Numbered from the stretch's first letter, positions 52,393 through 64,000 are shown. The stretch is DNA of 64,000 nucleotides from Caprimulgus europaeus (GCA_907165065.1 OU015523.1:42583702-42647701); one strand, 5' to 3'. Notes: generated from the sequence alone by a model not told the origin. Made by a program: numbers and translations.

Positions 52393-54435
52393 AAAATACA
52401 AATGAGAACAAATATATCTTGAAAGGTATATGAGGGATGCTCAGATATACAAAAGTTGCTGTTATTATCCTGACAGAAACATTAAAAAGTGTGTTGAAAT
52501 AATTTGAAAAAGGCATGCAAGAAAGCAGAATTTAATTTAAAGTAGGGTTTTTCATTTAGTCAACCACCTAACACTGGGATGGAGTCAAAGGATAAACTCT
52601 CCTTTGGAACCTAAACCCTATCTCTGACATCCCATCATGATATTAATATGTTCACCTGACTTCCTACTGCTTCTTCTCCCACCTGTGTGGACAGTGATTC
52701 CAGATGTGATATAAATGTTAAAGCAGTTGCACAGGAGAAGATGATCTTAGGAAGCAGTGCCCACCAGAAGGCAAGTGAGGGCAGACAAATAAAGCAGATC
52801 CCCTGGCACTTCAGGTTACTGTCTCAATATAAAGGCTATACTGAACAAGACAAGGCTAAAGTGCCCCTCCATTTACCTTTTTCACAAGTTTTTCCTTCTG
52901 AAGATCAGTGTATTTGGAATACCAGGCTAATTCTGCTCCAGACTAACAGAAGTTCATGAACCCTGTCCCCTTCTCACCTTACAGAAACTGATACCCTTTT
53001 CATTCCCAGGGTGCTATTGGCTAGGAATGGCCAGATGTCATTTAAAAATTGTGGGAACAAAACTCTTTCCTGGGCCTCCTAACTCTGTAGGAAGTCATTA
53101 CTTTCATTTCCCACTTGTACTTTTGAAGAGGTATTTTTTGACCCTTTTAATAAAAATTTTCCAGTTGGTGCAAAATTTTGTCCAAGTGGCCATGCCTGTT
53201 GTCCACGTTTAATTCCCATGGTTCATAATTAATGCTTTAATTTGATTATAATCATTAGAGTTTGCATGATTTAAATCATGCTTCACAGCTTGGTTGAACA
53301 CTATTGTAAAGACCCAGTTCTCCAACTGTAACCCATCCTGTCCTCTCCCAAATAGAGGACTTGTTGCTGCCTTTTCTTGGGTGTATGACTGTGATAGTGG
53401 TGAGTAAGAGATCTATAAATGGGTTCTGGTGAAGAGTAAACATCATGTGGTCATTCACTTTGGAAGCTTGCAGAGTGGGAGGCATTTACTGAACCTTGGT
53501 GCACTTGCTATAATCACTGATTTTCTATGAAGTGCTAGTGGGATATGTCTGTTTTCTCCTTTGTAAAGTTACTTCTAATAAGACAGGCTGCCTGAGTAGA
53601 ATCTTAGGGTTAAATATATAAGGCTGGAAACTGTTTAAATAAAAACAAATTTTGTTTAGCCCTCAGGTGATTCATGTGCAGTCTTTAATTATATAATATT
53701 AGCACTGAATATAGACATTTTATTGCATAAATGAAGAAGCAGCCAAAATCTGGATTAATTTCATGTTTCATCTTCTTTCAGTTAACAAGTTGTATAAGAA
53801 CAGAAAATACTGACAGTCATCTGCTTGCTGTTAACCAGTTTGGGCATATTTCCAGGGAATAAAAGGGAGATGCGACATTAAAAAATGTAATTCTGAAAGA
53901 AAAAAAGTGAGATTTTGCAATTCATTACTTTATCTAGATGTGTTTCTGAAGTTGTATCTATGTTGAATTGCACAAAAATTAAATTATTTTTAACATAAAA
54001 ATACCCATTGCTTTTTCCTGTGGTTAGAAAACTCGGGGACCCAGTCTTTTTTGTCCCAGAAGCTAAAACTGGCATCTCATTGACTGCAATCACAGCCCTG
54101 CAGTTTCTCAGACACAGAACGAAGAGTCTTAAGGGCTGAAAAAGAATCCCTAATTTCTTGATTCAAAAAAGCTTCTAAGCATGTGCTTATGTCCATCCTT
54201 AATCAGGACAACATTTAAGCATTTGCTGTCAAGTACATCCTTTTCTGTTTTCTTTAAAATGGCAGTGTTGCTCAGTAGAATAAGGTTGATTGGAATGTCA
54301 AGAGAGGTGCTGGTAGATAAGCTGCAGCAGCTGAAAGAATAAGCAGGGAACATAACTGTGAGGATTATTAATGTACCACAAGCAACCTATTTTTGAGTTT
54401 ACAGGCTCCCATTGATCTCTGGAGGAGTTTGAGCT

Positions 54436-54604
54436 CTAAAAATAACGCGCCTTTGGGAGCTGGGAGAGAGAGAATTTGAGCTGGCTGGAGGGAGGTCTGC
54501 GTAGATTGGAGCATCACGGGGAGATAATAGAGGGTCCACTCACTGCAAAGGGAGTTCAGGTAGCAATTATAAGCAACCAGAGAGCACACCTGAGAGAAAG
54601 ATAA
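54436..54604. promoter_or_regulatory. Possible muscle regulatory cluster in SMPX intron
   Basis: Within 170 bases there is a consensus MEF2 site CTAAAAATAA (54436-54445), an E-box CACCTG of the kind bound by myogenic bHLH factors (54587-54592), and two GATA-type AGATAA motifs (54522-54527, 54599-54604). The motifs are seen. MEF2, GATA and bHLH factors act together in cardiac and skeletal muscle genes, and SMPX is such a gene. That this stretch is an enhancer is inference, and chance clustering is possible. Confidence 0.3.
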
Positions 54605-55349
54605 CATTATTAGCAGGCGTTAAAATAGCACTGCTTGCAAGCAGTGTGTTTTAGACAAAATTTGAGAACAGTGGGCTTGGTTTTCCTCAGCACCTGAGCA
54701 TGGAGGCAAGGCTCATCATCCTGACAATTTGGTTGCTCCTGCATTTCGATGGCAAGTGACAGAGTTATTGGGGGCTAAAGTTTGGGGTTTTTTTTCTCTT
54801 CCTGTTAATTAACTGGTCTTATAGGTGCATGGCCTTCTAGAAGACTGGGTTTCCTTTGATTAGAGGTTTATGGCTCAGTTGTGACTGGGAGAACTGGAGT
54901 CAGCAGACCTTTTGGAGGGTCTACTGCCTAATGAGAGTCCTATGCTGTGGGAGGGGGAAGAAAAGAGGTGCTTGCTTGGCTAGCTGGGATATGATGCTAG
55001 CTGGGAAGTTTCAGCCCTGAGGTCATAAATGTACTAAGCGATATTAATATTGAATTCAGCAGGGGCTGGGTTTGAAAGGTCTGAGATCTACAAGAAAATG
55101 AAGGGAGGACAAAGGAGAATTTGAAGAAATATAGCATATGGCTAAAAGTAATCCCTGCAGCCAGATTACTTGGATTATTAGCAACAGAGTAATACAGTAT
55201 GTAACACCTTGTTTTAGTTTGTAAACTCACTGCCAGTTCCACAGCAAAGCAGGGGCAAGCAGGGATCTTAACCTGGCCCATGAATCCACTCTGGCCCTCG
55301 TGACTGGAGGACAGCTGCCCTTAAAACTAACAAAGTCTATTCCCAGGCT

Positions 55350-55648
55350 CACAGACTTGAAAGCACCTCTGGAGACTGTCCAGTCCTACCCCCTACACAG
55401 GACAGGGTCATTGCTTAGGGACATGTTCAGTCAGGCTTTGAATATCTCCAAGGAATGGAGAGTCCACAACCTCCCTGGGCAACCTCCTTTGGTGTTTGAC
55501 TGCCTTGACAGTAAAGAATTTTTTTTTTCTGCTTACATAAAATTCCTTGTATTTCAGTTTGTGCCTGTTGCCTCCTGTCCTGTCACTGGGCACCACTGAA
55601 GAAAGTTTGGCTCCATCCAAACTTTGTACCCTTTCACCAAGATCCCTG
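55350..55648 (-). repeat. CR1 LINE fragment, antisense
   Basis: The plus strand reads as the reverse complement of a CR1 3' region: GGACATGTTCAGTCAGGCTT, TGAATATCTCCAAGGAATGG, CACAACCTCCCTGGGCAACC, TTTGTGCCTGTTGCCTCCTG and CACTGGGCACCACTGAAGAA. It belongs to a different CR1 subgroup from the copies at 1695 and 62514. The T9 run at 55519-55527 is in the part that often carries a T-rich stretch in this subgroup. Confidence 0.92.
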
Positions 55649-57205
55649 GGAGCTTGATATGTGCAGCGCAGGATGACTGGTACTAGGAGCTCAGGAAATA
55701 AGGAAAGGCTAAACTACTTGGAAAAGATAAGCATGGAGCTCATGTGCAGGGCAGGTGTCTCCTCCAGGATGACACCAGCGGGAAACACAGCCTTACCATC
55801 TAAGATGCCGAATCTGCTAGAAAACTATAAAAATGTCATGTAATCCCCAAACCCAGAATGCTAAAATACATCTGTCCTTCACACCACGAACCTGCCTGCG
55901 GTGCACTTGGAGGTAGAACCTGATGTTGGCCTCTTTTAGTAGAAGGATCAGAAAACACTTGTAACACAGGACCACATTATCCTCAGATGTGCCTGCTGTG
56001 CTCTGCACACCCTCTCTTCTTATCCCGGGCTTGAGTGTTCCAGTTTAATCACAGCCAGCAATGTTTTATCCACCCACCACTGGAAAACAGTCACCTTGTG
56101 ATATTCAAGAACAGGCACAGAACAGTTTGAAAGAGAAAGGAGAATGCTCGACTGAAACACATGGAGAGTTGTGTAGGCAGGCTGTAATTATATAGGACAG
56201 GATTACACGTGCCTGTGTATCCTGGGGAGCCGTCAAATACAACCTTAAAGTTGGATTTTGTTTTTAGATCTTAAAGATAAGTACCTAAAATTACCTGATT
56301 GGAAGAAAATTTCAGCTGAAACAAAATAGTGCATTGCCTTACTGAATTAGGCTATGAGACGATTACTTTGTTTCATTGGTAATGGCCACAGAGCTCATTA
56401 GTAGCACTATGTGTGGTTTTATGACCTCTTCCCTGTGGACAATGACATCCCCTCACTTTTTTCAATTCAAGCCAATTAACGTTTGACTTCTTTATTCAAA
56501 AGTCACCGACACTTTTAAGCAGTTAGTGTAAGCCATGCAGTGTTTTTCTGAATAGCTCCTCTCTTCCCCAGGGAAATGTTTCTTCTCACAGCTAAGCAAT
56601 TCCAGCCTTTTGAATGTCCCTCCAATATTTGTTCAAATGTGTAAAGCCTACACACATTCAGGAGCATAGCAAAAACTCACTTTGTGTAACACATCATGAA
56701 ATATAAAAGGCTGGCTTTTTCTCTGCTTTCTGAGCATTTGTTAAAGGTTCATGAGGTCAATAAAATTTACCAAGAATAGAGATGTTTCTCCACACCAGAT
56801 ACTTGCATCTTAGCTGATTAAACATATATGCTGAGAAAGTTAGTGTCTTGAACTTTTGAAAGTTAATTACAAAACCTGTTTTCATCAGTATTGAACTGAG
56901 TGGAATCATCAATGTCAACAGCAACTACTGATAATCTCTTAACTTCAAAGAGAACAGGAATAGACCCTATGCTGGGCTTCAAATTAGCTGTGACTATGCA
57001 GAAAAGAGTCACTGTAGACGGGTCAATGGAAATTGCTCATTATTCCCCAGACAGCATCTAAACACCCCCCATCTTGCTTTACCTAAGTAAATAAATTAAC
57101 TCTGATGGGACTTATACAAATAGCACAGAAAATTCTATGCTACCATGTTTAGAGAAGTGGAGTTGTGACAAAAATAGTTACAGGAGCAGATACACTACCA
57201 AAAGA

Positions 57206-57250
57206 AGAGAGGCTGAAAATCCCTGGGACTGCTCAGTTTGTACAGGAGAC
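57206..57250 (+). repeat. Doubtful, very degenerate CR1-like stretch
   Basis: GAGAGGCTGAAAATCCCTGG followed by GACTGCTCAGTTTGTACAGGAG resembles the CR1 words 'gagaggctgag...ctgggactgttcagcctggag'. The match is short and gapped, so it may be chance. Confidence 0.35.
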
Positions 57251-57950
57251 AAAAAGACTTACTACTAGTAAGGACTCTAATGGGCAGAACACAGAAAACA
57301 AGAGAAGAGGATAATCAAAGCAGGTGAACAAAATATAAAAAAAAATTAAATTAAATACACATATATGTATATACCAGTAATTAGTAGTCACTGGTAAAAT
57401 TAAATACTTTTTTTTTTTTTTAATGCAACTAATGCATCCCTACTACTTGCAGCATGGCCACACTGCTGTGCCATACTGCAGGATTTGCTGCCTGTGCCTG
57501 CTGAAGCAGTGCCGGAACTTCCCCAGGGATGAGTCCCAGGGTCCATGTAGGGCTGGACCCCTCTCACCCAAGGGCAGGGGCAGCCCAGGAGCCCCACACG
57601 CCCTGCCAGGCATCTGGGAGCAACTGAGCAGTGGGATGGGGTGAAGGTCACAGCTAGCCTGTACTGAGAGCAAAACTCAAGACTTTAAAGGCCTGAGCTC
57701 TCCGCAGAGCCATGAACTGTTCATCAGAGAGAGATTTGGAATAGAGGCAGAAAAAGCTAGTGGATCAAAAAAATTTGTTTCACACCCACTCTGTATTCCC
57801 TGAGCTTGGGTGTCAACAAGTACTACTCAGTGAAAGCAAAACTGGAGGTGCAGGGGAGATACTCACCCTCACATGCTTTCTGCATGCTTTCAAAATACCT
57901 GTGAGTGCTCTGATAAATGATTGATTTCTGTTCTTTTATTTGTCACACAG

Positions 57951-58625
57951 GTTGGACAAGAGAAACCAAATGGATTCCAATGAATGGAGATAATTTGAAA
58001 TATTTTATATATTTGTATGAAGACTGTGAACTTCCTAGTTCTGCAATACTCCATAGGAAGCATCTTCTTTGTACATTTATATCAACAGTTTCTCATTGTT
58101 CATTTTGTTTCACGTAGGAAAGAATAAAACAGAACACAACAACTAGCATTGAATGTGTATGTATTCAGGAATGATTTTGACCTGAGAACAGGGAATAGTG
58201 TAATTTGAAGTTGGAAGTGGAAGAAACACCTTTTTTTAAAAAAAAAGATCAATGCATTTTGTTTCTTTTTTTTTTTTACACAATAAGGACAAAACAATTT
58301 TAGAATTATTTGACAAAATGCAGAATAAATGAGGAATGTAACATCTAATTTCCTGTTGTGTACTCCTGGTTATAGAACAGGAATTATATATTGTGTAATA
58401 AAGGAAATTAAAATATTAAGAGGGATGGTCTTTCTGGTGAGTTTTGCTAAATTCTTCTTTTGTTGTAGAGCCAAACTGTTTTCTTTTCTTGAAAACCTAA
58501 AATGCACTGGTGTTCTGATATTTATGCATCACCTTTAGTTTATACAATGAAAATACAAGATGTGAGTTAGCTGACAGAAAACCTGCAAGCTTTATTCAAA
58601 TAAACAGGTCATCCAGCCTTGATGG
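57951..58625 (+). other. SMPX: Likely terminal 3'UTR exon of SMPX
   Basis: A well-formed acceptor (GTTCTTTTATTTGTCACACAG, ending at 57950) is followed by a noncoding stretch. It contains ATTTTATATATTTGTATGA, then 'GACTGTGAACTTCCT' and 'TTTGTACATTTATATC', which I recall in the same order from the human SMPX 3'UTR. Its position, plus strand and downstream of the split-UTR donor at 30815, fits. The 69-codon-scale ORFs in it are incidental. The end is uncertain: AATAAA occurs at 58123, 58324, 58397 and 58599, and I chose the last because it gives about 650 bases, near the human length. An earlier signal could be used too. Confidence 0.6.
58599..58604 (+). terminator. SMPX: Candidate SMPX polyadenylation signal
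   Basis: AATAAA in the context TTTATTCAAATAAACAGG. The human SMPX 3' end as I recall it also has CAAATAAA shortly before cleavage. Three earlier AATAAA hexamers (58123, 58324, 58397) are alternatives. Confidence 0.45.
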
Positions 58626-61600
58626 AACAAAGTCCTGAATACAGATTGAAGGATCACTATCTTCAAAAGTCCAAAGAAAAAGGGGACACTGAAATACTGA
58701 TGCTGAGCAAAAATCATGTGTGATCACATCAACTCTTACATACAGTGGTTAATCCCTGACACTTGTTTTGTATGGACTATACATAAATGAAGACTATTCA
58801 ATGCATATTCTATTTTTGGAAATGAGATCATATTGTTAGAGAAATGTAACACGCTGAGTCTCCTTGGTCTCTCTTGTGTTATTTACTGTGAAGGCATAAG
58901 AGGATCTGTTTTGTAATAATATTCTACTGTTGATTGAGGCTATTCTACAAGCTCTGAAACTCTCTGCTTGGCTTTTGTTTATTTAATTAAAATAAAGATA
59001 ATTATTCTAGTTAGAAAACAGATTTCAAGTTGAATGTTATTAACAATGAAATCCATTTAATTCTTGTTTGCTCCATCAGACAACACAAAAGCTAACTGGC
59101 AGTACTTTTGTATGTTAAGTTATTACATATATTTGCATGGCTTTGTACAGGAAATTAGAAAGGAACCCTACTCACTGAAGCTCAATTAAAAGGATATTCT
59201 TGTATTTTTTACTTTCAACATGCAATACTGACATTTCTTACTATCCTGCTTCATACTTACATGCTTAAGGCTGATTTCCCTTAATGCATTCCTTTGAGGT
59301 GAACATCCTCAAAAGACAGGTTGAAATGGAAGTGTCAAGAGGTAGAATGCATCAGGAGCACCTTTCATTTACATACCGATAAGATTAACATGTCTATTCA
59401 ATCGAAAATGAACAATTTTCCCCCACACTGCATTATCAGTCACTGATATTGGACTGCATTGTTCCTGCCAGTTGGAAGTGATAAAAAGAGGAGAAAATAC
59501 ACAATCTCTTGAGCCAAAAGCATGTTGAAGGCGAGATGAGTCAGGGCCTCAGCTTTTATTACTCTTTACTCACTTCAAAAATCCTCATTTCAGGGAACTG
59601 TGGAAAGTTAAAGCCTCACTTTCCCCCACTCCTTCCACAGTTAGGAAACTTCACAGTGGAAATTCCAGGGGGTGGGGAGAGCTGGGACCACACCCCAGTC
59701 ATCATGTCTGAAGGTGCAAGTGAAAGAAAACCCCCACCTCTGACACAGAGGCATGCTTCTTTTGACAGATTTCAACTCCTTGCTCCCAAATGGAGGAGTA
59801 CCACCAGTGGACACTTAACAGTGGGGAGGGGCTAGGCAGAGAAAAATAATATTTTTTCTTAGCTGCATTTTTATTTCCAATGAAATTTCAAATCATATAT
59901 AATTTTAAACCATCCTGAGGTTGACAGCTATGGGGCATGGGTATCAGTGAGGACCCTGAGTTAGGCCTTAGCACTACATGAGTCTTTAATAAAGCATAAA
60001 ATTAGCAACTAAATGTTAGAAAAAAGGGAAGCTATGAAGGCTATGTGTCTCAGATAGCAAACCGGTTAACAACTAGTCTGAACCAGCTGGTGCGAACGAT
60101 GTTACTTTTCATCTAAGTCTCATGAAAGGGTCTGACTGTGCACAGACCAGTGAAAGATGCCTCAAGCAACTCTGCAGTCTGTTACTTCTGACATGGAAAA
60201 TTTTGCCCCCTAAATGTTAGATTTTGGCATAAATTTGAGGAAAGATTGAGATCTTACAGTGAAGGCTGAACACAGAATACATAACAGATCATATTAAAAT
60301 CATGCCTATTTAATACAGTTATGTGCCAAACTCACTAACAGCTACATATTAACACCTCACTAACGAGATGATGAACAAACACCCCTTGACAGTGAAGCCA
60401 GACAAATGGTTGCAGAAAAATAAAGTTATCACAACTGAACCACACAGAGAGAAACTCCCCTCTACCCCACATCCCCTAACCTGCTTAATGAGGAAACCAT
60501 GAAATAAAGCAAATAGCTGGATTTCAATGTCATCCTTACACTCTGGTCTCCATGAGGTGCTGGCGTGACAGTAAATTAAAGGGACAGTATTGCTCCGATG
60601 TCACTAAGCTCCATGCATGCAAAGCAGAAAGAGTTTCCTTTGTTAACTTCCTCCCCAGTTCTCTGCACTGTGTTTTTTGTCTCAACATCAAAATACAGAC
60701 TTCTTAATCTAATTGAACATATTTTCCTGAGATACTGCTCAACAATGTGGTGGAGACATGTTCTGTTAGAGAAACAGAAATAGTCATTGAGCTATGCCCA
60801 TGGCAAAGGATTTTGTCTAAGGAGACACCAAGACCCTGGCACATGAGGGAGAGACTTAATCATTGACCATTGAGCAAGAACTTGGTCTAATGATTTCTCT
60901 GATCATCTGCACAGAAAAATCCAAACACATTTAACTTAGACGTAAAGATAAAGGTAGAGATAAAATAATTACTGTTACTGGAAAACTTTTGGGGGGTTTG
61001 AAAGTGTTTCAGTTGATAACTCTGGTTTAATCACTTTCAATTAAAAGATTATAATGCTTCTGCATTCCTAAGACAAATAGTGTTACTTGCCTTAAAACTC
61101 TGGAGGCTTGTTTTTATGTGTATCTTGAATTACAGAACTAAACTGGCAGTTTTGCATTTTCTCTGAAGGTGTAAGCTATTATTTTTAGTAGTAAAAGGAA
61201 GGTCCCACTGTACTACTTTACTTACTGTACCAGCAAAACATCTTTAGTTATGTGCTACAGTGTTTATGGACATTAATTCCCAAAATCAAAGTCTTGAGAA
61301 GCAGTTCATTGAGTTCAGTGGTATCTTACCAGGACTGTGCTCAGTGCAATCACAAGGGTGATAAAGATGGCTCTTTTCCTTATCTCTTGTTCCATGCTGT
61401 CTGCAAATTATTTATGGGAAGATGCAATAAAAATCTGGCACTTTGGCTATTTTGTATTCTAAAAAATTGATGTTGAGAGAAGAGAATCAGAGAAGGCTGT
61501 CCAAGGAAAGCAGTTGTAATTTTCTTGGTAATAGCTTTAGGGCTAAAATGTTGGAACAATTTTCTTTTGCCCTTGTGACTAAGTCCTGGTTTCCCTAATG

Positions 61601-62513
61601 TGTTCGCATTTAATTTGAATGAGGCTTTGCTTTATAATTGAGGCAGATTAAGTAATGTGCTTTGCAAAAAAATACTGATTTTGGTATACAAGCTTCCTAG
61701 TACTACTGGTGCATTAACAATGACAAAGGAAACTCCCCCTAATGCCAGTATTTCAGCCCTCAAAAAGTACAGCAGTTTTGCTCCTTACTTTATGCCCCTA
61801 GATAAAACAGTTCTCTAGGGACAAAAAACTAAGAGTTGGATATAAGATCAAACCTGGTAAAATCCATTTTTCTTGAGTATTCTGAAGCAGTCTAAAGCCA
61901 TTTATAAAATAAACACGTCTGTTCATATGTTATACTCACTTCTCACTACGTTACTTTGCTGTAACTATGAAGTGAACATTTTCAAAGATATCCTACAGAA
62001 GACTGGTGAGTAACTGGAAGTGCAATAACAAAGTGTAACAGCAAACTGACAGTGTTCTGGCCCTGATACCAACTGTGGGTTTCATTATGCACTAGTGGCT
62101 GATAAATCTTTTCTGCAACTAATTAAATTTGATTTTGTCTGGATGTCATACTGTGAAAAGTGACCTAATCCTTTGCTGCATTTTTAGTGAAACTGGAATT
62201 TGATTTGTCTTTCTTACAGATGCTGCATTCTTAGTAAATGTTTTCTACAGGTTCTGCAATAGTTTCTGTTGAAAGTATTTTTCATCTAATACAGTGTTTT
62301 TTCTCTTCATCTAATACTTATGACTTTCCTAACTTTTAATTTGCAGGATCATAATGGGTCTTGACAGATGTCCCTTCTATCAGGAGACTGATAATGCAAG
62401 CCCTGATCAGAGCAGAAATGCAGAAATCAACATGTAGCTGAACTGCACTTTGTAATGATGCAGCAAACAGTATTTTCTGTCCTTCTTAGCACATAGATGT
62501 TGACCGTGTGGTC
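58626..62513. other. Intergenic DNA downstream of SMPX
   Basis: About 3.9 kb of AT-rich DNA. I see no exon, RNA gene or recognisable repeat. ORFs at 59509-59835 and 60598-60783 have no family features. There is no long kelch-like reading frame here, so KLHL34, which I recall next to SMPX in human, is not in this window. Confidence 0.55.
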
Positions 62514-63033
62514 TAGTGTGCTCAGCACTTGTGAGTCTTCACCTTGAATACTGTGTTCACTTTTGGGGCCCTCACTACAAGAAGGACATTGAGGTGCTGG
62601 AGTGTGTCCAGAGAAGGGCAATGAAGGTGGTGAAGAGCCTGGAGAACAAGTCTTATGAAGAGAGGCTGAGGGAACTGGGGTTGTTTAGTCTGGAGAAGAG
62701 GAGGCTGAGGGGAGACCTTATCACTATCTACAACTACCTGAAAGGAGGTTGCAGCGAGGTGGGTCTTTGTCTCTTCTCCCAAGTAACAAGCGACAGGACA
62801 AGAGGAAATGGCCTCAAGTTGTGCCAGGGGAGGTTTAGATTGGATATTAGGAAAGATTTCTTAATGGAAAGGGTTGTCAAGCATTGGAACAGGCTGCCCA
62901 GGGAAGTGGTGGGTGGAGTCACCATCCCAGGAGGTATATAAAAGATGTGTGGATGTGGCACTTAAGGACATTGTTTAGTGGTGGACTTGGCAGTGTTAGG
63001 TTTTTGGTTTCTCACAATTTTATGATTCTGTGG
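62514..63033 (+). repeat. CR1 LINE 3' fragment with a preserved ORF2 end
   Basis: A plus-oriented CR1 copy whose ORF2 C-terminus stays open for about 140 codons (62516-62941). Characteristic runs are [54 protein letters not shown] and [14 protein letters not shown]. This is the end of the reverse-transcriptase polyprotein, after the catalytic region, which is missing. The frame ends early near GGTGGGTGGAGTC, where extra bases appear compared with the usual CR1 sequence. The element then reaches a shortened tail, TTTTATGATTCTGTG, that lacks part of the usual 'gatgatcttaaaggtc' segment. It belongs to a CR1 subgroup different from the copies at 1695 and 40521, and is the best-preserved copy here. 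Confidence 0.95.
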
Positions 63034-64000
63034 ATCAAAAGTTGGACACAAGGGGTAGGATTCACATGCTTGCTTGGACATGAGGAGTATCCACATGAAT
63101 AGATGGACTAATTGAGTGCAGTGGGAGAACACAAGAGGGGTCAGCTCCTAGAGACAGAAGGAGAAGGTGGGAGTGAGAAGCAGAAGAGAGCATAGATTTC
63201 TGCTTTGAGAAAAAAGCCAGGGTGCAAGACTGATTTCAGGGCTAAAAAGATCCCTGCTGCCCTTCCCTTTTTTTCCTCTTGCTCAAGTTTTCTACCAGGC
63301 AGCTCAGCAGGGACACAGGAGCAGGTCTAGCAGGCTAGAGAAAGGTAGGTGCTGGGCTGACACATGACAGATGAATACTTAAAGGAAGGCCAAAGACTTG
63401 AGGAGACATCTCAGAGCCCTTTGGATCCCTACTGTAACTGAACTCAGGAAAACTATTTTGTTCCTTGCTCCCCACCAATAGTCCTGGTGTGGGCTGAGGT
63501 GCTGATTTGGAGGTGCAGAGTGAGTGATGAAAAAAGCTGGAGGGGGCACTGAATAATTAAAACTTTGCTTCTCAGTGTAGCTGGTTGCCCTCACAGTTGC
63601 TGTCAAGACTGGCCCTGGCCTAGTGGCCTTATCCAGAATTAGGAAGGTCAGAAGAATATTCAAATTCACGCTTTCCTACAGAAACCAGGAAAGAGTACAA
63701 GTTCTTAACTTTTACTGGATAGTCAAGTAGGCAATGCACACACACAAAATAATCAAATAAAGCACTCTGCCCTGTGAAACACATAATGTCCTCCTTCTCC
63801 CTCTTTTCATGACAGCCAGGTGTCACCAGAGCTGGGGTATGGTTTACCAGCCCTCTGGCTTTCACAATGTTCTCGTCGCTTCTCACATACTTCCTGCATG
63901 CACATCCATGCGCTCATCCTCTGTTTTTAATGCTGAAGGTTAGTGAGGAGAAATGAAAGCCTCCAATGCCACTTTCTATGGCCAGTTGAGAGTGCTCAGA
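63034..64000. other. Intergenic DNA to the right edge
   Basis: Nothing recognised on either strand. Two minus-strand ORFs (63379-63669, 63629-63886) overlap each other, have no domain features and no splice context, and look accidental. Confidence 0.5.

Larger units (their letters stand above)
30815..57950 (+). other. SMPX: SMPX long 3' intron (about 27 kb)
   Basis: It lies between the GTGAGT donor after the stop codon and the acceptor at 57951. It holds CR1 fragments (35486-35586, 40521-40637, 52284-52392, 55350-55648 and a doubtful one near 57206), simple repeats, and a possible muscle regulatory cluster at 54436-54604. I recognise no other gene on either strand. GC-richer patches near 43770-43990, 50520-50880 and 57430-57700 are unexplained. 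ORFs such as 35948-36304, 40043-40588 and 47515-47886 show no recognisable family. The length depends on the terminal exon call being right. Confidence 0.65.

Noticed and set aside
57409..57700. T-run followed by a GC-richer block, as if an antisense poly(A)-tailed insertion
   Set aside because: No flanking target-site duplication and no recognisable source transcript could be seen.
1..64000. CRISPR arrays, operons, phage or other microbial systems
   Set aside because: The window is vertebrate nuclear DNA with spliced genes, CR1 LINEs and an LTR. No regularly spaced repeats or prokaryotic genes are present.

Overview
This is a 64 kb piece of nuclear DNA from a bird. The avian assignment rests on at least seven CR1 LINE 3'-end fragments (one or two more are doubtful), a solo LTR of the avian ERVL-like type, and two host genes whose predicted proteins match vertebrate families closely but not in the mammalian form. 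The species cannot be named from the sequence. There is no operon-like or microbial content. Most short open reading frames in the window are chance ORFs in AT-rich noncoding DNA, in the CpG island, or in CR1 copies.

Layout. (1) 1-6.0 kb, minus strand: the 5' end of MBTPS2 (site-2 protease). Exon 1 is 5925-5999, intron 1 is 83-5924, and the first 82 bases of exon 2 run off the left edge. (2) 5.2-6.35 kb: the CpG-island promoter of MBTPS2. (3) 6.35-21.5 kb: noncoding DNA between the divergent genes, with a 1,015 bp solo LTR (11762-12776, flanked by CTGGT duplications), an odd interleaved inverted-repeat structure (13577-13620) and a TATA box (16332) that could belong to the unseen first SMPX exon. 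(4) 21.5-58.6 kb, plus strand: SMPX (small muscle protein, Chisel). Three coding exons (21535-21573, 26534-26623, 30661-30801) encode 89 residues. The stop codon is followed 13 bases later by a splice donor, and a likely 3'UTR exon lies about 27 kb away at 57951. (5) 58.6-64 kb: intergenic DNA with a well-preserved CR1 tail at 62.5 kb.

The neighbouring, divergent MBTPS2 and SMPX match the order I recall for human Xp22 (SMPX, MBTPS2, SMS, PHEX), read in reverse. In birds this block is autosomal (chicken chromosome 1), from established knowledge and not shown here. The two genes do not share a pathway. MBTPS2 is a ubiquitous Golgi intramembrane protease that activates SREBPs and ATF6, and it has a CpG-island promoter. 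SMPX is a striated-muscle costamere protein with no CpG island near its coding exons, and several MEF2-type sites lie in its introns.

I did not find an undescribed biological system. The points most worth checking are the distant 3'UTR exon of SMPX, the A-B-A'-B' inverted-repeat structure, the possible muscle regulatory cluster at 54.4-54.6 kb, and the location of SMPX exon 1.
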